Positions 37,701 through 50,335 of a stretch of 64,000 nucleotides of DNA are shown one piece after another. Source of the DNA: Limnomonas spitsbergensis (Eukaryota; Chlorophyta; Chlorophyceae; Chlamydomonadales); NCBI GenBank assembly GCA_037349105.1, contig JAYJMM010000123.1:682001-746000 (forward strand). The letters are read 5' to 3'. The position numbers and the translations under genes are program-made. A model generated the notes under the pieces. The model ran no database searches, was not told where the DNA came from, and worked only from the letters and a program-made list of their open reading frames with translations. Each line of letters begins with the position of its first letter. Position 1 is the stretch's first letter.

Positions 37701-39530
37701 TGGATTCTTTATTGTTGTTTCACGTGGTCAAACAAATAAAACACGGTTCTTATTTGTACTCTGTTTATGAACAGGGTCTAGCTAAAACTACCGAGATCCC
37801 CTGGCTGGTTTCAGGGCCCCTTTGGGACAGACGGGTGTCATAAGACCCTGGAGAGGAATTGATGTCGCAGCAGCCGCGGGGTTGAAGAGTTTCACTGATA
37901 CTGCCAGCAAGCTGCAGACAGGCTGCAGAGGGCACAGTCCTTCTAGCTGTACCAGAAAGGCTCCCATGTAGCAACCACTGCCAGCAACTTACAACAGGTT
38001 GCTCCTAGCAGACTCCTGCCTGACTGGCATGCATGCACGGGCTAGCACATACAGTGAGGGATGCTCACAGACATGCCTCACTTCAGTTTTTTCTGCTAGC
38101 ATTTGAAGATACCTTTCCCACCCTTATTCTGATTGGGGAGAAGGTGCCTCACCGGCGCTGGTGATTTGGTCCTGCGTGTATAACATGTTGGTGACCTTCA
38201 GGGTGGCGCGGTAGTTTGAGAGAACCTGGTAGTTTACGCTACGGTTCTGCTCTAGGCCAGGGAAGCCATAGCCAACCAGTGCGCTGCGGATGCAGTAGTT
38301 TTGGTCCGGTGCTGCGCGGGGGGGCAGTTGCAGCAGGGCGTATGTTTGTTAAAAGCCACTGTCCAGCCCCTAGGGCCATGCTGGCTGGAATTTCCGTGCA
38401 TCAAGACATCAGGGACAGAATGCAGGTCATGTAAAATCGAAAGGTGGTCATGTGCACGCTCGAACGGACGCTGGCTCATGCGTCGACGTTGGCGTCATCA
38501 TCGCAAACGCAAATTTCGGAACGCAAAACTTTCCAAGCGTATTCCTCAAGCCAAAGTGAAGCATTTCTTCCATTCTTTCAACGTCCATGATCGGGCGCCC
38601 CTATGCCTCTGCGTGCAACGTTCGCCATGCGTTCCCCTCTGCTGTCCCGGCTGGTGGGAACACATGGCTGATCGCCTGCCAGAGCGTGTGCTACCGTGTC
38701 CATACCCCGGGACGCGAAGTGGAAGGGACATTTCAAAACTGATTGCCAAGCCTCGGCTTCGGCTGGAATGAGATTTGAATCGTTTTAAGACTCTAAACTT
38801 GGACCGGGCATTCAAAATAGCGCAGACCGGGCCCCACCTAAACGAGTCCAAGTCGCTTCTTTCCCCATTTCATCCGCTCACCAACGTTGAACTCGATCTT
38901 GCCAAGGTCGGAGCCAGAACAATCCGTGGGTGCAGGGGGTGTGGGCACATTCTTCAGGGTGACGTAGAACAGCATGTAACTGTCTCCTCCGATCTGACCG
39001 ATGCCGTTGTATCCCAGAGAGAGAGGGTTGTAAATGTCATTGCTGATGCAGCGGCACCAAGGGAATCCCTTGTAGACCGTGGGGTCATAGACGTCGTTTG
39101 TAAGCTGCTTCAGGGACCTGTTATCAGATTAGAGCAAGTGATGGTTTAGAGTAGCCTTCAGGGCAGAGTAATGCGGTGGGGGGTGAGGGCGTTCGGGGCA
39201 ACTGCGGCGGGTGGTGAGGCCTTCGTCACCATTAGTCACCCCCCCCACACACATTGTTGATGCCCCTAACTGGTTACTTTTCTGCATCGCGTGCATGCTC
39301 GTACCTGGGGAATGACTTCAACCCGATCTCGCCTGCGCGGGATGATCATCAGAGCAGGGGACAGGCGTGAGGAGTAGGATCCGTTCGTTCAGGGAGGGAT
39401 CAGCATGCACATACGTGCACTCGAAGCTGTGTTGTGATGGTATCCACAAAATAAGTGCGCTTCTCTGCGCACCGTTAGCAGTGGACGCGACAGCGAGTGC
39501 CAGCACGGCAAAAGCCGCAAGGAATGCCAT
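34768..39530 (-). CDS. Pherophorin 2 (10 exons, ~494 aa)
   Basis: Exons: 39530-39473, 39332-39305, 39117-38882, 38311-38153, 37544-36992, 36594-36519, 36039-35934, 35584-35503, 35349-35266, 34870-34768; 1485 nt in frame. The start at 39530 gives a signal peptide MAFLAAFAVLALAVASTAN; an ATG 33 nt upstream is also in frame. The first pherophorin domain (about 44-197) has GFPWCRC and CCNPG. The hinge (about 198-340) alternates PPPSPRPPPP units with a Leu/His-rich stretch. The second domain begins FPYCQCN and ends with NQMC...GSCPLGTF. Exon lengths 4, 8 and 9 (159, 82, 84 nt) equal those of pherophorin 1, and all phases match, so the two are recent paralogues on the same strand 8 kb apart. Expected to be a secreted cell-wall/matrix glycoprotein. 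Confidence 0.88.
36679..36741. repeat. Two-copy 33-bp direct repeat in an intron
   Basis: GCAGGGACAGGAGGGACTGA followed by GCGTCATTT occurs twice in tandem within intron 5 of pherophorin 2. Confidence 0.7.
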
Positions 39531-41022
39531 CTTCGTCGACAGGCGTACGTCCCTCAACTGCAAACATCAGATACACGGCCTGCTGTGTCAGGTAATGTGA
39601 TGGCGGCAGCACGCTCTATGATGGCCGCGAATGGGTATAGCAGGGGAACTGCTGAGCGGGTGGGTTCCAGCAGAACTAGCTACTGATGATACAGGCCATG
39701 GCACATAGACCCACCGAGGAGTTGACGACGATGGTTTCCGCCCGATATTGGGATGAGCGAGTGAGGTGCGACGCTTAGCAGACGCCTCAAGGTTTTTACA
39801 AATTGGCGGTTGTACGGCGATGGCCGTACTTTGTTGCCTAAAATTGATGGCGAGGATTCGCCCAGAAGGACGACGGGCGAAAGAAGCTGCGTGAATTCGA
39901 AACGTGGATCGCTACAACTCGTGTAGGCCGTTGCGCAAAACGACGTGTGCCTGTTTCAGCCAGTAGGCGATTTGGAGCACGCATTAAAGTATGCGATAAG
40001 TTCGATAGGTCGCCACTCCACGCGACATCGTTGGATCGTCCCCACCACTAGCAGCTGATGCGACATATTGGCCCCTGCTGTCCCCATCCCGACTGCCAGC
40101 CTGTCCAATGAGTAAGACACCTGTGTCTGGCTTGCCATTTTTTCAGCCTCGGTCTCGGAATAACTACGTTTCGGTTACGTCCAAACGGAGCTCGACAAGT
40201 CGATTATATTCACAGCGTTCGCGAATGATATTTAGTGACGCGCGAAGAGGGCTAAACCAGGCCATCATTGCGCAGTGAGTGAGCAAACACCCTTCATTCT
40301 GCACTGCAACAGGGCTCTGCGCCACACGGGCACCTCTACGGCTGGTCTTGCATCCTGGGTTCGCAATGTTACTTGTTTTTCGAAATTTGTTGTGCAATCT
40401 CGCCGTTCAATCATCTGAGCGATCGTTCAGGTGCGCCCGCCCGACCCGACGCACGCTCGGGCGCGATCGGCAGATATGTTCCCACGTCAATACAAAGCTC
40501 AAGCAAGGCAGACTCGTGTAACGCTTCGACCATGGACAAGACACATTATGCATTTCATAGGCATTCGATTCATAAGAAGCGTCTTGAAACATAACTACGG
40601 AATACCGCTTTGCATGCTTGAGTCGTGATCCTACCTGATGGCTTCAATTGGCAGCGCAATCGCTGCCCGTGCGATCAACTTGCTTGGTACTGGAAATGGT
40701 TGAATGTTGAACTTTCCTGATCATGCATGGCCTCAACCTCGAATGGACGTATACATACACTGAATAAGCGGACGAAACCACACACATGAGCCAGCTTGTG
40801 TGCATCTTCATTCTAACTAGCCGTCAGCATGCGAGCTGGAGCTTCACTGCCTGCTGACAGCTCTCCCTCTAGGCCTCCACCAGCAGCTGCCATGAAGGTA
40901 CCCCTGGTAATAGGCAGCTGGTCTTTCATGAATGAGGCATGCTGAGCGCCTGAGCTGAGCCTGGACGTAAGCCCTGACCACTGTCACCAAGCAGGTGGTT
41001 TGGCGGATCAGATGACATCAAT
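39531..41022. promoter_or_regulatory. Upstream region of pherophorin 2, no defined elements
   Basis: About 1.5 kb without a supported gene precedes pherophorin 2 and should contain its promoter. No TATA box or known motif can be assigned with confidence. Confidence 0.25.
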
Positions 41023-42203
41023 CAGGATAACCCAGTTCGGAAACACGGTACGGATACGGTACGGACAAAAGGGACAATACGATAGGGCAATACGGTCCAA
41101 GATTTCCCCCATTTTCAAGGCTCAGAACAGCAGGATCCACACAGAGAAACACATGCATGCAACACTCTAATGACTGTTTGACCCCATGCACATCCTGACA
41201 TACTGCATGGCTGCATGACAGTCCCCATGCAATTTTTGCATGGCCCCCAAATTATCACCAAGGATCTCCATGCATGCATGCAGATTTACCATGCTGACAT
41301 GCTAGGAAAAAATATGATCATTGATGCAATCCCAAACTCCTCACACACCGCCATTTCAATGTTCCAACATGCCATTCAGCATTTCAGTAATTCAGCTAGT
41401 CCATAGAAACGCTACCCACCAGCATGGCACATGAAATTTTACATGCATGAATATAGCAATAGAAACAAGAGGCCTCAGAATCACCTTGCATAGTTGCTGA
41501 GTTGCATCATTGCATGGCCTGCATGGAAATCACTTCGTAAGGAGACACGGATCTCCTGTGTCTTGCCTCCCTCCTGGGAGTCCTGGACTCCTGGGCTCCT
41601 ACTCCTCCTAGCCTCCTGCCCTCCTCCCTCCATGCAGCTTTGGATTGTGACTTGGCGCCAAGCTCTGTCTTATTGCCACTAAGTATTGGGGTAGACTTGT
41701 ACTTTTGCGACTACAACGAATGCCTCTTTACCTCTGGAAGCGAGCGAGCTTACGTAGATTCTGATGCCCTGAAGGTGTGGACTGTGGACGGTGTGGACTT
41801 GCCAGACGAGGGAGACGATCACACGACATCACCGCAATATGCATGTATCACCCGTCCTAACGTCTTACACGCCGCAACTTGTCCTGTTATGCCCGCGAGG
41901 TGATTGGTAAATCGCGTAGTGTTGACGATCATCTAATCGCAAAATTTGCATCGCCCACGCTAGGCCTGGCCAGCCTTCGATGACGGCTGCAAAATCCAAT
42001 GCAAATCAGCCGTGTACGCTGACTTCCTAGGACGTGTCTCAGCGCTACCTCCATCCTGATAATATCTGATGTGTCTGACTGTGCACTTATGCTCTCATGC
42101 AGTCATGCAGTTCAGGAAATGGCGACCGTACTTGGCCGCGTTGCAAACGGTACTGATACGGTACGGGATTTTAGGCTAATACGGCCCGTACTGGGTAACC
42201 CTG
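41023..42203. mobile_element. Non-autonomous hAT-like transposon with 8-bp target duplication
   Basis: The left end CAGGATAACCCAGT (41023-41036) and the inverted right end CAGGGTTACCCAGT (42203-42190) match at 12 of 14 bases. ACATCAAT flanks both sides directly (41015-41022 and 42204-42211). A terminal CAGG and an 8-bp duplication are the hallmarks of the hAT superfamily. Subterminal copies of ACGGTACGG near both ends (41047-41070, 42150-42167) fit the subterminal repeats bound by hAT transposases. The 1181-bp body has no recognised transposase; a plus-strand frame at 41640-41903 is of unknown meaning. CATGCATG clusters fill 41150-41460. Confidence 0.8.
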
Positions 42204-44027
42204 ACATCAATAACTGGTTGCTTTTCCAAGCTGGCTTGGGAAGCTGACTTGGACCTGCTTTCAGACTGTTTCCCGGCGCCATGTCATCATGGCCGCATTC
42301 CTTGATGTCCGTCACTGTTCCTCGGCTGGCATCTCCCTGAAACCCCCTGCTGCCCAGTCAACCGGTACAAAAAATGTCTACCGGTAGTTCGGCTAATATG
42401 GTGGATTTAGTCACATCACCGTTATTTTCAACCTAATAAAACCAAATAGATTTGCGGAAAGATGTTTCCAACCAGGTTTTTTTTACACTGTCCAGGTCCC
42501 CGCCCGGCCGCCCGCAAAACTGGACCCTATAGAAGGGGTCCTGCTTGGACATGAGAAAAACCAAATCCAGATGGAAAACCACAGAGGAAGGAAAGGGTTG
42601 GGGAGGAGAGCGATCCCCTAGAACACTGATGCTAACCGCTATCTCATAGCAACCATACATGGGCGGGGACGGCGGGACGCGGGGCCACTCCATCACAAAT
42701 GTCTCATGTACCAAAGGTCAGGCTGGAGGAAAACATTAACAAGCGTGACTTGAACACTCAGTGAGGATTAGAAACACCCCTTTGTCCTCCCATGCATGTT
42801 AACGGGCTGCATGCGTAAGCATTCCTTATAAAGTCTACCTCTACACATGCCCGGTTCTAGGTAAAATCGATTCAGGCTTGAGTCCAATATCTCCCAAACC
42901 ATTGTTTCCGATGGGGACGTTCCAAAGGCACAGCCAATGCCTTGGGCATCAGAACAAATGAATTCGAAGGCATACCACGGCTCTTGCAGTGGCCCTGTAG
43001 GCTGCTTTTGGCAAGGCGGCAATCCTTGGGCACCCTGGTACAACAGAAAGGCGTGGGCGTGCTTTAAAGGTGTTTCACCGTGCCTTGCATCACACCCGGT
43101 GAGGAATGATGTGCCTTCTTCAACACATTATGTGCCTTCTAGAACACACAGGGTGTTTTACAATTATCATGGGGTTCCTAGGTGCCTAATAAACATGTTT
43201 TATATATAATTAGGGACATATGAAATGCTCAAATCTAGGTGTCATCTGGTTTTAAAGGTCACACAAGTAGGGCTGTTGTGTGACCTTTTAAACCATGATT
43301 TTCGACCTCATGGAAAGCTACATTATAATGCCATCATTATTAAGACACTGATGTCCTAAGGGAATATTCCTCCTATTTAATCACTGTAAGTTCAGACAAT
43401 TAAATCATAGGTATAGGGTCACGGTATAGGGTCACGGTATAGGGTTAAGTGGATTAATTCATTCCCCCCCCCCGGCAGGGGGGATGGGGGGATATCGTTT
43501 GAGCCCTTCCCTAATAGCAAAATGTAAAATTGGTTACACCAAAATCTCCCCAAAAATCTCTTGCACCTATATGTTGAACTACACTCATGTTTTATATTCA
43601 ACTACACAGCTGCCATCACACCACCGCCGCCGAAGAAATATTTCAGGGAGGAACAAACGGCAGTGCCTGCCAGGAGCAGAGGACTACCGATAGTCTGTCT
43701 CTGGCTAGACAGTCAGCCAAGTCCTCTGGCCATAGGCCGAGTCCTCTGGCCAGATGTGGCCATAAACCGATCATTCCATGGAACAAGGGTCGCCTGACAG
43801 CACGCCACAAGTGGCGCAATCACTAGGGGGAAAACTGCAGCGTGATCCCGCAAGTCACCAGGCCTGCTTGCAGCTGTCCTCTCCGGTAGCATCACCAGAC
43901 ATCGGATTGTTGAAGGTGGCCTCCAATTTATTTCCCTTGTCACCTTGGCACCTGACCATGGAGGCAACCAGGTTGTGCATTGCAGCCAGGTTCAGGCCCA
44001 CTCCTCCCATTGAATGAGAATGTGCCT
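42204..44027. other. Intergenic; hairpin and short tandem repeat
   Basis: No gene is supported. 43248-43266 and 43276-43294 form a 19-bp hairpin with one mismatch (GGTTTTAAAGGTCACACAA). GGTATAGGGTCAC repeats three times near 43410-43445. TGTAA on the minus strand at 43538-43534 could be the polyadenylation signal of the lipase gene. Confidence 0.4.
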
Positions 44028-46641
44028 TCAGGGCACATACATAGTTGCTGCCCCCTCCCCTCCATCCTTCCTGCTGCCTGCTCGTGCTAGCAAATCGTAT
44101 TTCTTTGCCTCTTTCAGGACCTGTGCAGAAAGTGGTTGTCAGGCATGAAGAAAGGTTGTTGGATGCTGCAGCTGCATGCAAAATATCAAGCCACCAACAA
44201 AATCACGGACACCTTGCAGCTGCCCGCGCTCCTTAAGGCAAAAGCGACCCACACACCACCCACACGCTCGTGGCCCGACCGCCAATCTCAACCCGTACTA
44301 TTGGCCACGCGTCACACACGCTCATGAGAGCTACCTTCATGTGCATACCTACCTTGACAAGCGTCCGCTGCTGCTTGTCCGGCGTGTGGTCCCAAAACAT
44401 GTTTTTGCTGACCAGTAGACCAGTCGCGTTAACGAAAGTGGGCTCCACCCAACGAGCTTGATACCGCCGGTGGCCTTGCTCTACTTCCGCAGAGCAGGGA
44501 CCATCAGCAGCAGCCGATGCGGTCTGTGCCTCCTTAAAGTCCTGCAAGAAGATAATCTTGCCAGGATGGATGAAGTGGCAGGCCTGATCCCAAGGCTCAT
44601 GGAGAGGTCCACCGCCCTGTCCTCGATCCTGTATGGCACCGCGGGCAATGCGTTAGTCACCCAGGTCAGGTTTCACAGAGAGGGGCATGCACTAATGAGG
44701 CAGAGAGCAGTAGAAAGAAAGAGAGCTACGCCCCGTGAGGGGCGTGTGAGTTAAGGAAACAGCGCAGCCTGGGCCGAAGCAACATCCGCGCCGTTACCGA
44801 GAGCGGTAGCTCAGATTGACTACATGCGCGTGATGGATGGACGAGGACTGTGTGTTTTGGCATGCTGTGTCCTACCCTCTTGATCTCATCATCGACTCTA
44901 GGCTGACTAGGCCAGATTCACAAGCAGCATGAATTCCCTTTCCGTCTATCACCTGGTGTCGTGCCTGATACGCATGCAGATACGTTAACGCATCTGGGTG
45001 CACGTCCGTCCAGGGCTATGGAACAGCTCCTCCCATGTCCACTGCTTCCCGAACAGCGTCCTAAGCAGCACCCCGGCCTTGTTTGCCTTACACAGGGCTC
45101 CCAGCATAAGGAGGTCACACATCAGGGTCTGCAGGTTCGCCACGGACGTACGGCTGATCTGCAGGACAGGGTTTAGGGTGCAGGGTCAATGCCTTTTGAA
45201 ACTAGGCGAGTTTATATGACAGGCTTCATGGTTTTAGGTTTTCTTAGATTAGGCTGATCTGCATGACATGGGTCCACTTCATGAGCACCATGGACAATCA
45301 CGCGACCTGCTTGTTTCAGATAAACAAGGAGTTTCAGCTGCTGAGGCAAGAAGCTGAGCCCGCTTGACCAGGGCTGCCACCCAGGGAGACTGTGTGCAAG
45401 CTGAGTAAGAGGAGTAAGTTTGTCTACTGTCTAGGCATGCTTGTTTGCTGATCTCACCATGTCCTTGGCATGTACAATGATTGTGCAGAACGTGGTTGTT
45501 GTCTCTGCCACCTGAAAAAGGGTGAAGCCGAGATTGAAGTCGCATTGATACCGATAAGCGTGTGTTGGCTCCCACCATAATGACACACTCTGCACTAGCT
45601 GGATTACTCGTGCCATGGCTCTAATTGTCACAATCCTTGTTTTGGAAGGATCCAGTCCAGGTGACCACCAGGGACCCCACGATCGATATGTTCAGCATGC
45701 CTCCGCTGCAAACAAGCCGGTGGCCAACTGAAATTTTCTCTCCAGCTTGGCCCCTAGGATTCAGGCGCTAGATTGGTCCCAATCAGGTCAATGGTAGCAG
45801 CCTTGGGGAAGATCTCCAAAGGCAGTTTGTATGACAAACAATGCTGTATCCCGCACCTGGCCCTCTTTGCACCCACTTGTGGACTCATCGTTCCAGCAGG
45901 GGAGGCATAAGCCCACACTTTGAGGTCGGGATGCGACGAGCGGAGCATGAGGCCTAGAATCGCAGCGACGCCGGCTCCCAAGCTGTGGCCTGTTTTGACG
46001 AAGCAAGAGGATGAGGCAGGTTAACGGGGGTCTGCTATATGTGGCGCAGGTCATTGCCATAGGGCTGAATGGAATGGCAATGCCATGGAATCTCCAGGCC
46101 ATGCATGTTCATCGGTGGCTGTGTTAATGCTAACGGACACCACACCACCTCTGGGGTAACCGGGCAGCCACTGCTGGGCTACTAGGGCTGTGTATCGGTC
46201 AACAAAACTTGACCGATACACAGCCGGTGGCCCAAGAAGCTGGGCTTGGTGCAATAGGTCCCCTTAAGTGGGAGAAGCGCCCTATTATAACAAATACGCT
46301 TTTATTCCATCTCAATGGTGCCTCTTTGCTGTCAGCTGAATACTCCCCGGGCAGACGAGGTAAATAGAACAGGCCAGCAACGCTGCTCATTGACAGCTAT
46401 GCATACCACACCAGCTATGCATACCAGTTATGACGAGCTTATAGCGTTTGCAGCCGGGAGCAGCCTCGACGTCTTGGCAGACATCCTCCGATAGCAGCCG
46501 TTCCAGCAGGCTATGGCCTGACAAGTGGCTGTAGATGGCCTTGGCACACTTGAGCATGCCAGTGTGGAAGGAAGCTTCCTGGGGGAATGGAAAACAATTA
46601 CACTTATCACAGCAGCAGCAGAACCATCAGCGACAGCAGCA

Positions 46642-46683
<42 letters not shown>

Positions 46684-48651
46684 TTGAGCTACAACGAGTA
46701 TACAATAAAGCCCCACAGGAATTGCTCCCGCAACAGGGGACGGGGTGCTTGCGGGATTTGACACAGAAGGCATTCTCCTGGCTCTCTGGCGCAACACGCA
46801 CCTGTAATGGCGGGCATGGCTCAGCTGCTGTCGGCCCTGGAGCCCACATGAGATCTGACACAACATCCGCTACCGAGTACGAGCCCCGGATCGCCAGGAC
46901 CACTTCCCGCCGAAGGTGGTCTGTCGCCAAGTAGTACGGGAGCAGCCCCGCCATGTCATCCGTGTCTGACACGTAGCGCAGGTCTGTCTCCTGCAAGCCG
47001 GTAAGCTCAAGCACAGCCTGGCGGGACAGGCGCCGACTGCCATCTAGTCCCAGGGCTGACCAGCAGCTCCAGGGCTGGAACAGAGAGGAGCTGCAACAGC
47101 ACCTGCAGCGCCTGCTCCAGGCAAGGCAGCAAAGCCCATCCCTGACTGCAGGGCAAGGAGCAGTGAAAGCACTGTTCAGTTAAGGTATACAGACACTGGG
47201 TGCAGAGACTGGACGGGATGACAGGAAAGTGGAGCTGCACATCAGCCAAGTGCGCCCTGTCTGGTGTGTCCAGACGCGTCCAGATATGACAGCAGCCGTC
47301 ATATCTGCTCCTGAACTTCTATACAGGCAGGTCCAGTGCTGCTGTCCCTGCCAATCTAATGCCTGCTGTACAAGCGGCTCTTCCTGCCACTGGATTAATT
47401 AGGACCAAAGCCACCCACTATGAAATACATATGAAGTGCCCGCTGAATGACCCTGGACTGCAGGCCCTGGACAGTGTCTCCTGCTCTGTCAACCAAAGAC
47501 CCAGGGATCCTGATCTATACTCCCATAAATGACCACCGCCTTACATGAACGCCTGTTGGCCCACATGTACATGGACCAACCATAGGAACCGATGGCATGC
47601 TTGTAGTAGTGCACTGCGGACTCAAGATGCTCCACGTCCACTGCTGGCCGCCCGCTGCCGGCATCGGGTGTCGCTGAGATGGCAGTCAAGTGATTTCTGA
47701 CCTCGCTGATGTTAAGCCCGGCAGCCAGCTTCGTCCTAAGTTGCGCGTAAGGGAAGGCTGCTACAGCTGCGGCCGGCTGTTGTTTGATTGACCGCTGGTG
47801 CACCCTCTGCAGGCGTTGCATGACACCCACCAAGATGATGCCCATCATGTAGTCTGACCAGGTAAGGCTGTCCCCGCCAAACAGCTTGTTGAGCGCATGT
47901 GCCACCGGTGAGTTACTGTTGCTGCTGCTGCTGGCAGTGGATTTTGGGGCCCGAGGGGACAGCTGGCAGGCCACGCACAGCAGACAGCCAACGCGTCTCA
48001 TGCACGCGGAGTCTGTTCTGGCTTCAGGAATGAGATTGAAGAAGAGCACGAACATGAGCACAGCCAGTCTGACTGCGGCCCATGTGCCGCTGAGTACAGC
48101 TAGGAAAATAGGTCCTGCTCTGGCGTTCTGACAGGCTAGTCCGGGCCCGTAGAGGATGACTGTGCCCCAGGCGGTCACACCCGCGATGCCCGCATACAGT
48201 AGCAGCACGCAATGTTCGAGCATGGCACCCCCTTTCTGTAGTGCTCCTCTAGCATGCTACCTGCACTCAGGGTGCTGCTCATCAAGGTATGCACTCTGAT
48301 GGAAGTAGATGGACGCAATCACACAAGTACACACCCCCGGCAGCTGGGTGCATGGAGAAAAGCCGCAAAAGTGCAGCCATGCGTGCATGTTCTGCATGAT
48401 GAATGTTGAACATGCCTGCCTCTACAACTCGTCACCGCCATGGCTATGTGGAGGATGAGGCTGACGGCCAGCAGGCCAAGCAATGCTGCCATGCAAGCCA
48501 ATGCCTCATGAGGACAGCTGCATAAGGCGTTTGTGGCAACAGCTGTCAGGCCTAACCATGCACTTAAGTAGATCGATCCCAGTGAACCGGGAATCACCAT
48601 GTCATCGCTAGCCAGGTGAGTCATACGACCGAACATGCGCATTGCAGGCAT
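44028..48651 (-). CDS. sn1-specific diacylglycerol lipase-like protein (about 9 exons, ~665 aa)
   Basis: Exons: 48651-48436, 48235-47545, 47055-46802, 46578-46425, 45989-45877, 45511-45458, one from 45158 to about 45004, 44628-44353, 44120-44028. The N-terminus MPAMRMFGRMTHLASDDMVIP resembles the start of animal DAGL-alpha and leads into several hydrophobic membrane segments. AIGSYGW precedes the lipase_3-type catalytic domain: LPYYLATDH and VVLAIRGSYS, then GHSLGAG (nucleophile Ser), HAKDM (likely Asp) and LLVSKNMFWDHTPD (likely His). DAGL-type enzymes hydrolyse diacylglycerol at sn-1 to monoacylglycerol at membranes. Phases agree at all joints except exon 7 to exon 8, where the best sites do not match, so an extra exon, another splice site or a defect is possible. 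A retrotransposon tail, a CAG microsatellite and a hairpin lie in its introns. Confidence 0.8.
44712..44798 (-). mobile_element. Short copy of the non-LTR retrotransposon 3' tail, in a lipase intron
   Basis: The segment matches 5590-5679 over its whole length with about 85% identity by eye, sharing AAGCTACGCCC-like and CATCCGCGCCGTTACC blocks and ending in the same AAAG run. It lies in the same orientation as the element at 5.6-7.6 kb, between lipase exons 7 and 8, as expected of an extremely 5'-truncated insertion. Confidence 0.65.
46186..46225. repeat. Perfect 17-bp hairpin in a lipase intron
   Basis: GGCTGTGTATCGGTCAA (46186-46202) pairs perfectly with 46209-46225 around a 6-base loop. 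The sequence after it (GCCGGTGGCCC and AGGTCCCC) recurs at about 55755-55810 in an intron of pherophorin 3. Confidence 0.8.
46634..46680. repeat. CAG trinucleotide microsatellite
   Basis: About 15 CAG/AGC units with one interruption (AGG) lie in the intron between lipase exons 3 and 4. A reading frame through it encodes poly-Leu on the minus strand but lies outside the exon model. Confidence 0.9.
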
Positions 48652-50335
48652 GGCACTGATTTAATATCCAGGAGGACGCAGGTCTGAAAGGATTGAAGTA
48701 TTTGGAGAAAGACAGGGATTAAAAAGCGTGATACATGCAAAAACAAATAAAGATAACGCCCTTTTGGTGCGTTCGGTGTGGATTTGGCCATTTGGGGATG
48801 AAACCGGGTGGGATGATACGACGGGTGGGAAGTTGCCGTATGAATACACACGACCCTCCTCGGTCGCGCTAAGCAGCTGATACCATTGTAAGCGTCAAAC
48901 AACAGTTGCCGTCCAGCCTTGGGTCTCACGCTCATACATTGATACATATGTCAAGAGGCGGACATTGCCGGATAGCCAGCAGGCTGTCCGGAAGTCGATC
49001 AGTACAGCAAGGAACACAGGTACACAGAACTGCAAGCCATGAAGTGCTTCGCTTCAGTTGACAGCACTTGTCTACTGGGCTGTATGCTGACATCTGAGCA
49101 GTATTTTTTGAGTGGTGACAGCCTAGGGTTAGGAAATAGGAAGTGACATGGCAGGTGAGATGGGCCGATGGGGTCAAGGAGTGAAGGAGCTACTAGGGCA
49201 CGGAGCTAGGGTCCAACTGTTTATATAAAGGGGATACCCTTGTTTTGAGGCAAGTTACTGGTATCCAGAATCCTTGGTAATGGCTGGCCTCTTCACACCC
49301 CAAGTTACTTGTTGGTCACGCATGTTGACACTTGACAAGCTACTAGCCTTGCCCCTAGTACTAATTTGGTACCGCATGCGGCATGCGCCAGGTGGGCATA
49401 GCGGCAACGTGCTCCATGATTTGATTTTCCATGGCGGTAGTAAAAGGAGGTGCAACATGAATACGTTAATTGGTGATGCAATCCTGCGACTTGGAGGGCA
49501 AAAAATCAGAACGTACTTTTATGCCCCTGCTGTCGCGGCTAAGGGCTACAGGTACTACTCTGGAGCAACGAGCTTGATTGGTGCCTCACATGTGAATTGC
49601 CTACTGCTGTTTTTAAGTCCAATTTTGCTGTACATGTGCTGTGCATCCCCTTACAATTTTGGCGTTGGGATTGCTTGAGGGGTACATTATTATACTAATT
49701 ATCGACAACACCAGTTGTCAGCAGTTGGAAATCGCAAGAGCATGCATGGTTTAAAGATTGTCCTGAGGGCAGCATTGAAAGAAATAATTCACTCATACGC
49801 AATGAAGGCAAAGAAAACCTCTGGTATAGCCGCCCTTATGGCCTCATAGAATCCCTGGCAAGAATAACCCTGAACCCATGCCATGAACAATCCCGAACCC
49901 TCAAGATTGAATGAGTGCTGACACTTGCAACACCTCCATATGTTTCATTCGATTTGAAAAGTCTGCCCACCTCTACTTCAACACTAAAAACAAAGAAGGA
50001 CATCTGACCCAAGGGATCTGACCGCCACTTGTACCAAATTTAAACAAATACCCCAGCCCAGTTTCGTGCCCAATTCTTCAAAAAAGCTTGCCGCATGTGT
50101 ATTGTGTAAAGGTGGATGGGGGGTGACTAGCTGACAGCTTTTTAAACATAAGACTACCTTTTGCAAGCTGTTGGTCTACCATCGCTGGGCTGACTGAGTC
50201 CAAACCTTTATATGCCTACAAGTGACAGCCAAGGCAGCTGGCTGATTGCTACAGGTTTCTCCAAGGGTGAGACATTATGTAACCTTCATTTAAGCTTGAA
50301 CACTGAAATGAACAGTAGCGTCTAAGAGGATCTGC
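48652..50335. other. Intergenic, no supported gene
   Basis: The 5' flank of the lipase gene lies at 48652-49200. A 134-codon plus-strand frame (49274-49678) has no family signal. 49690-49815 resembles 21240-21365 (both contain AACACCAG, then TTGTCCTGAGGGCAG-like and a shared downstream block), so it is a dispersed repeat. Confidence 0.4.
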
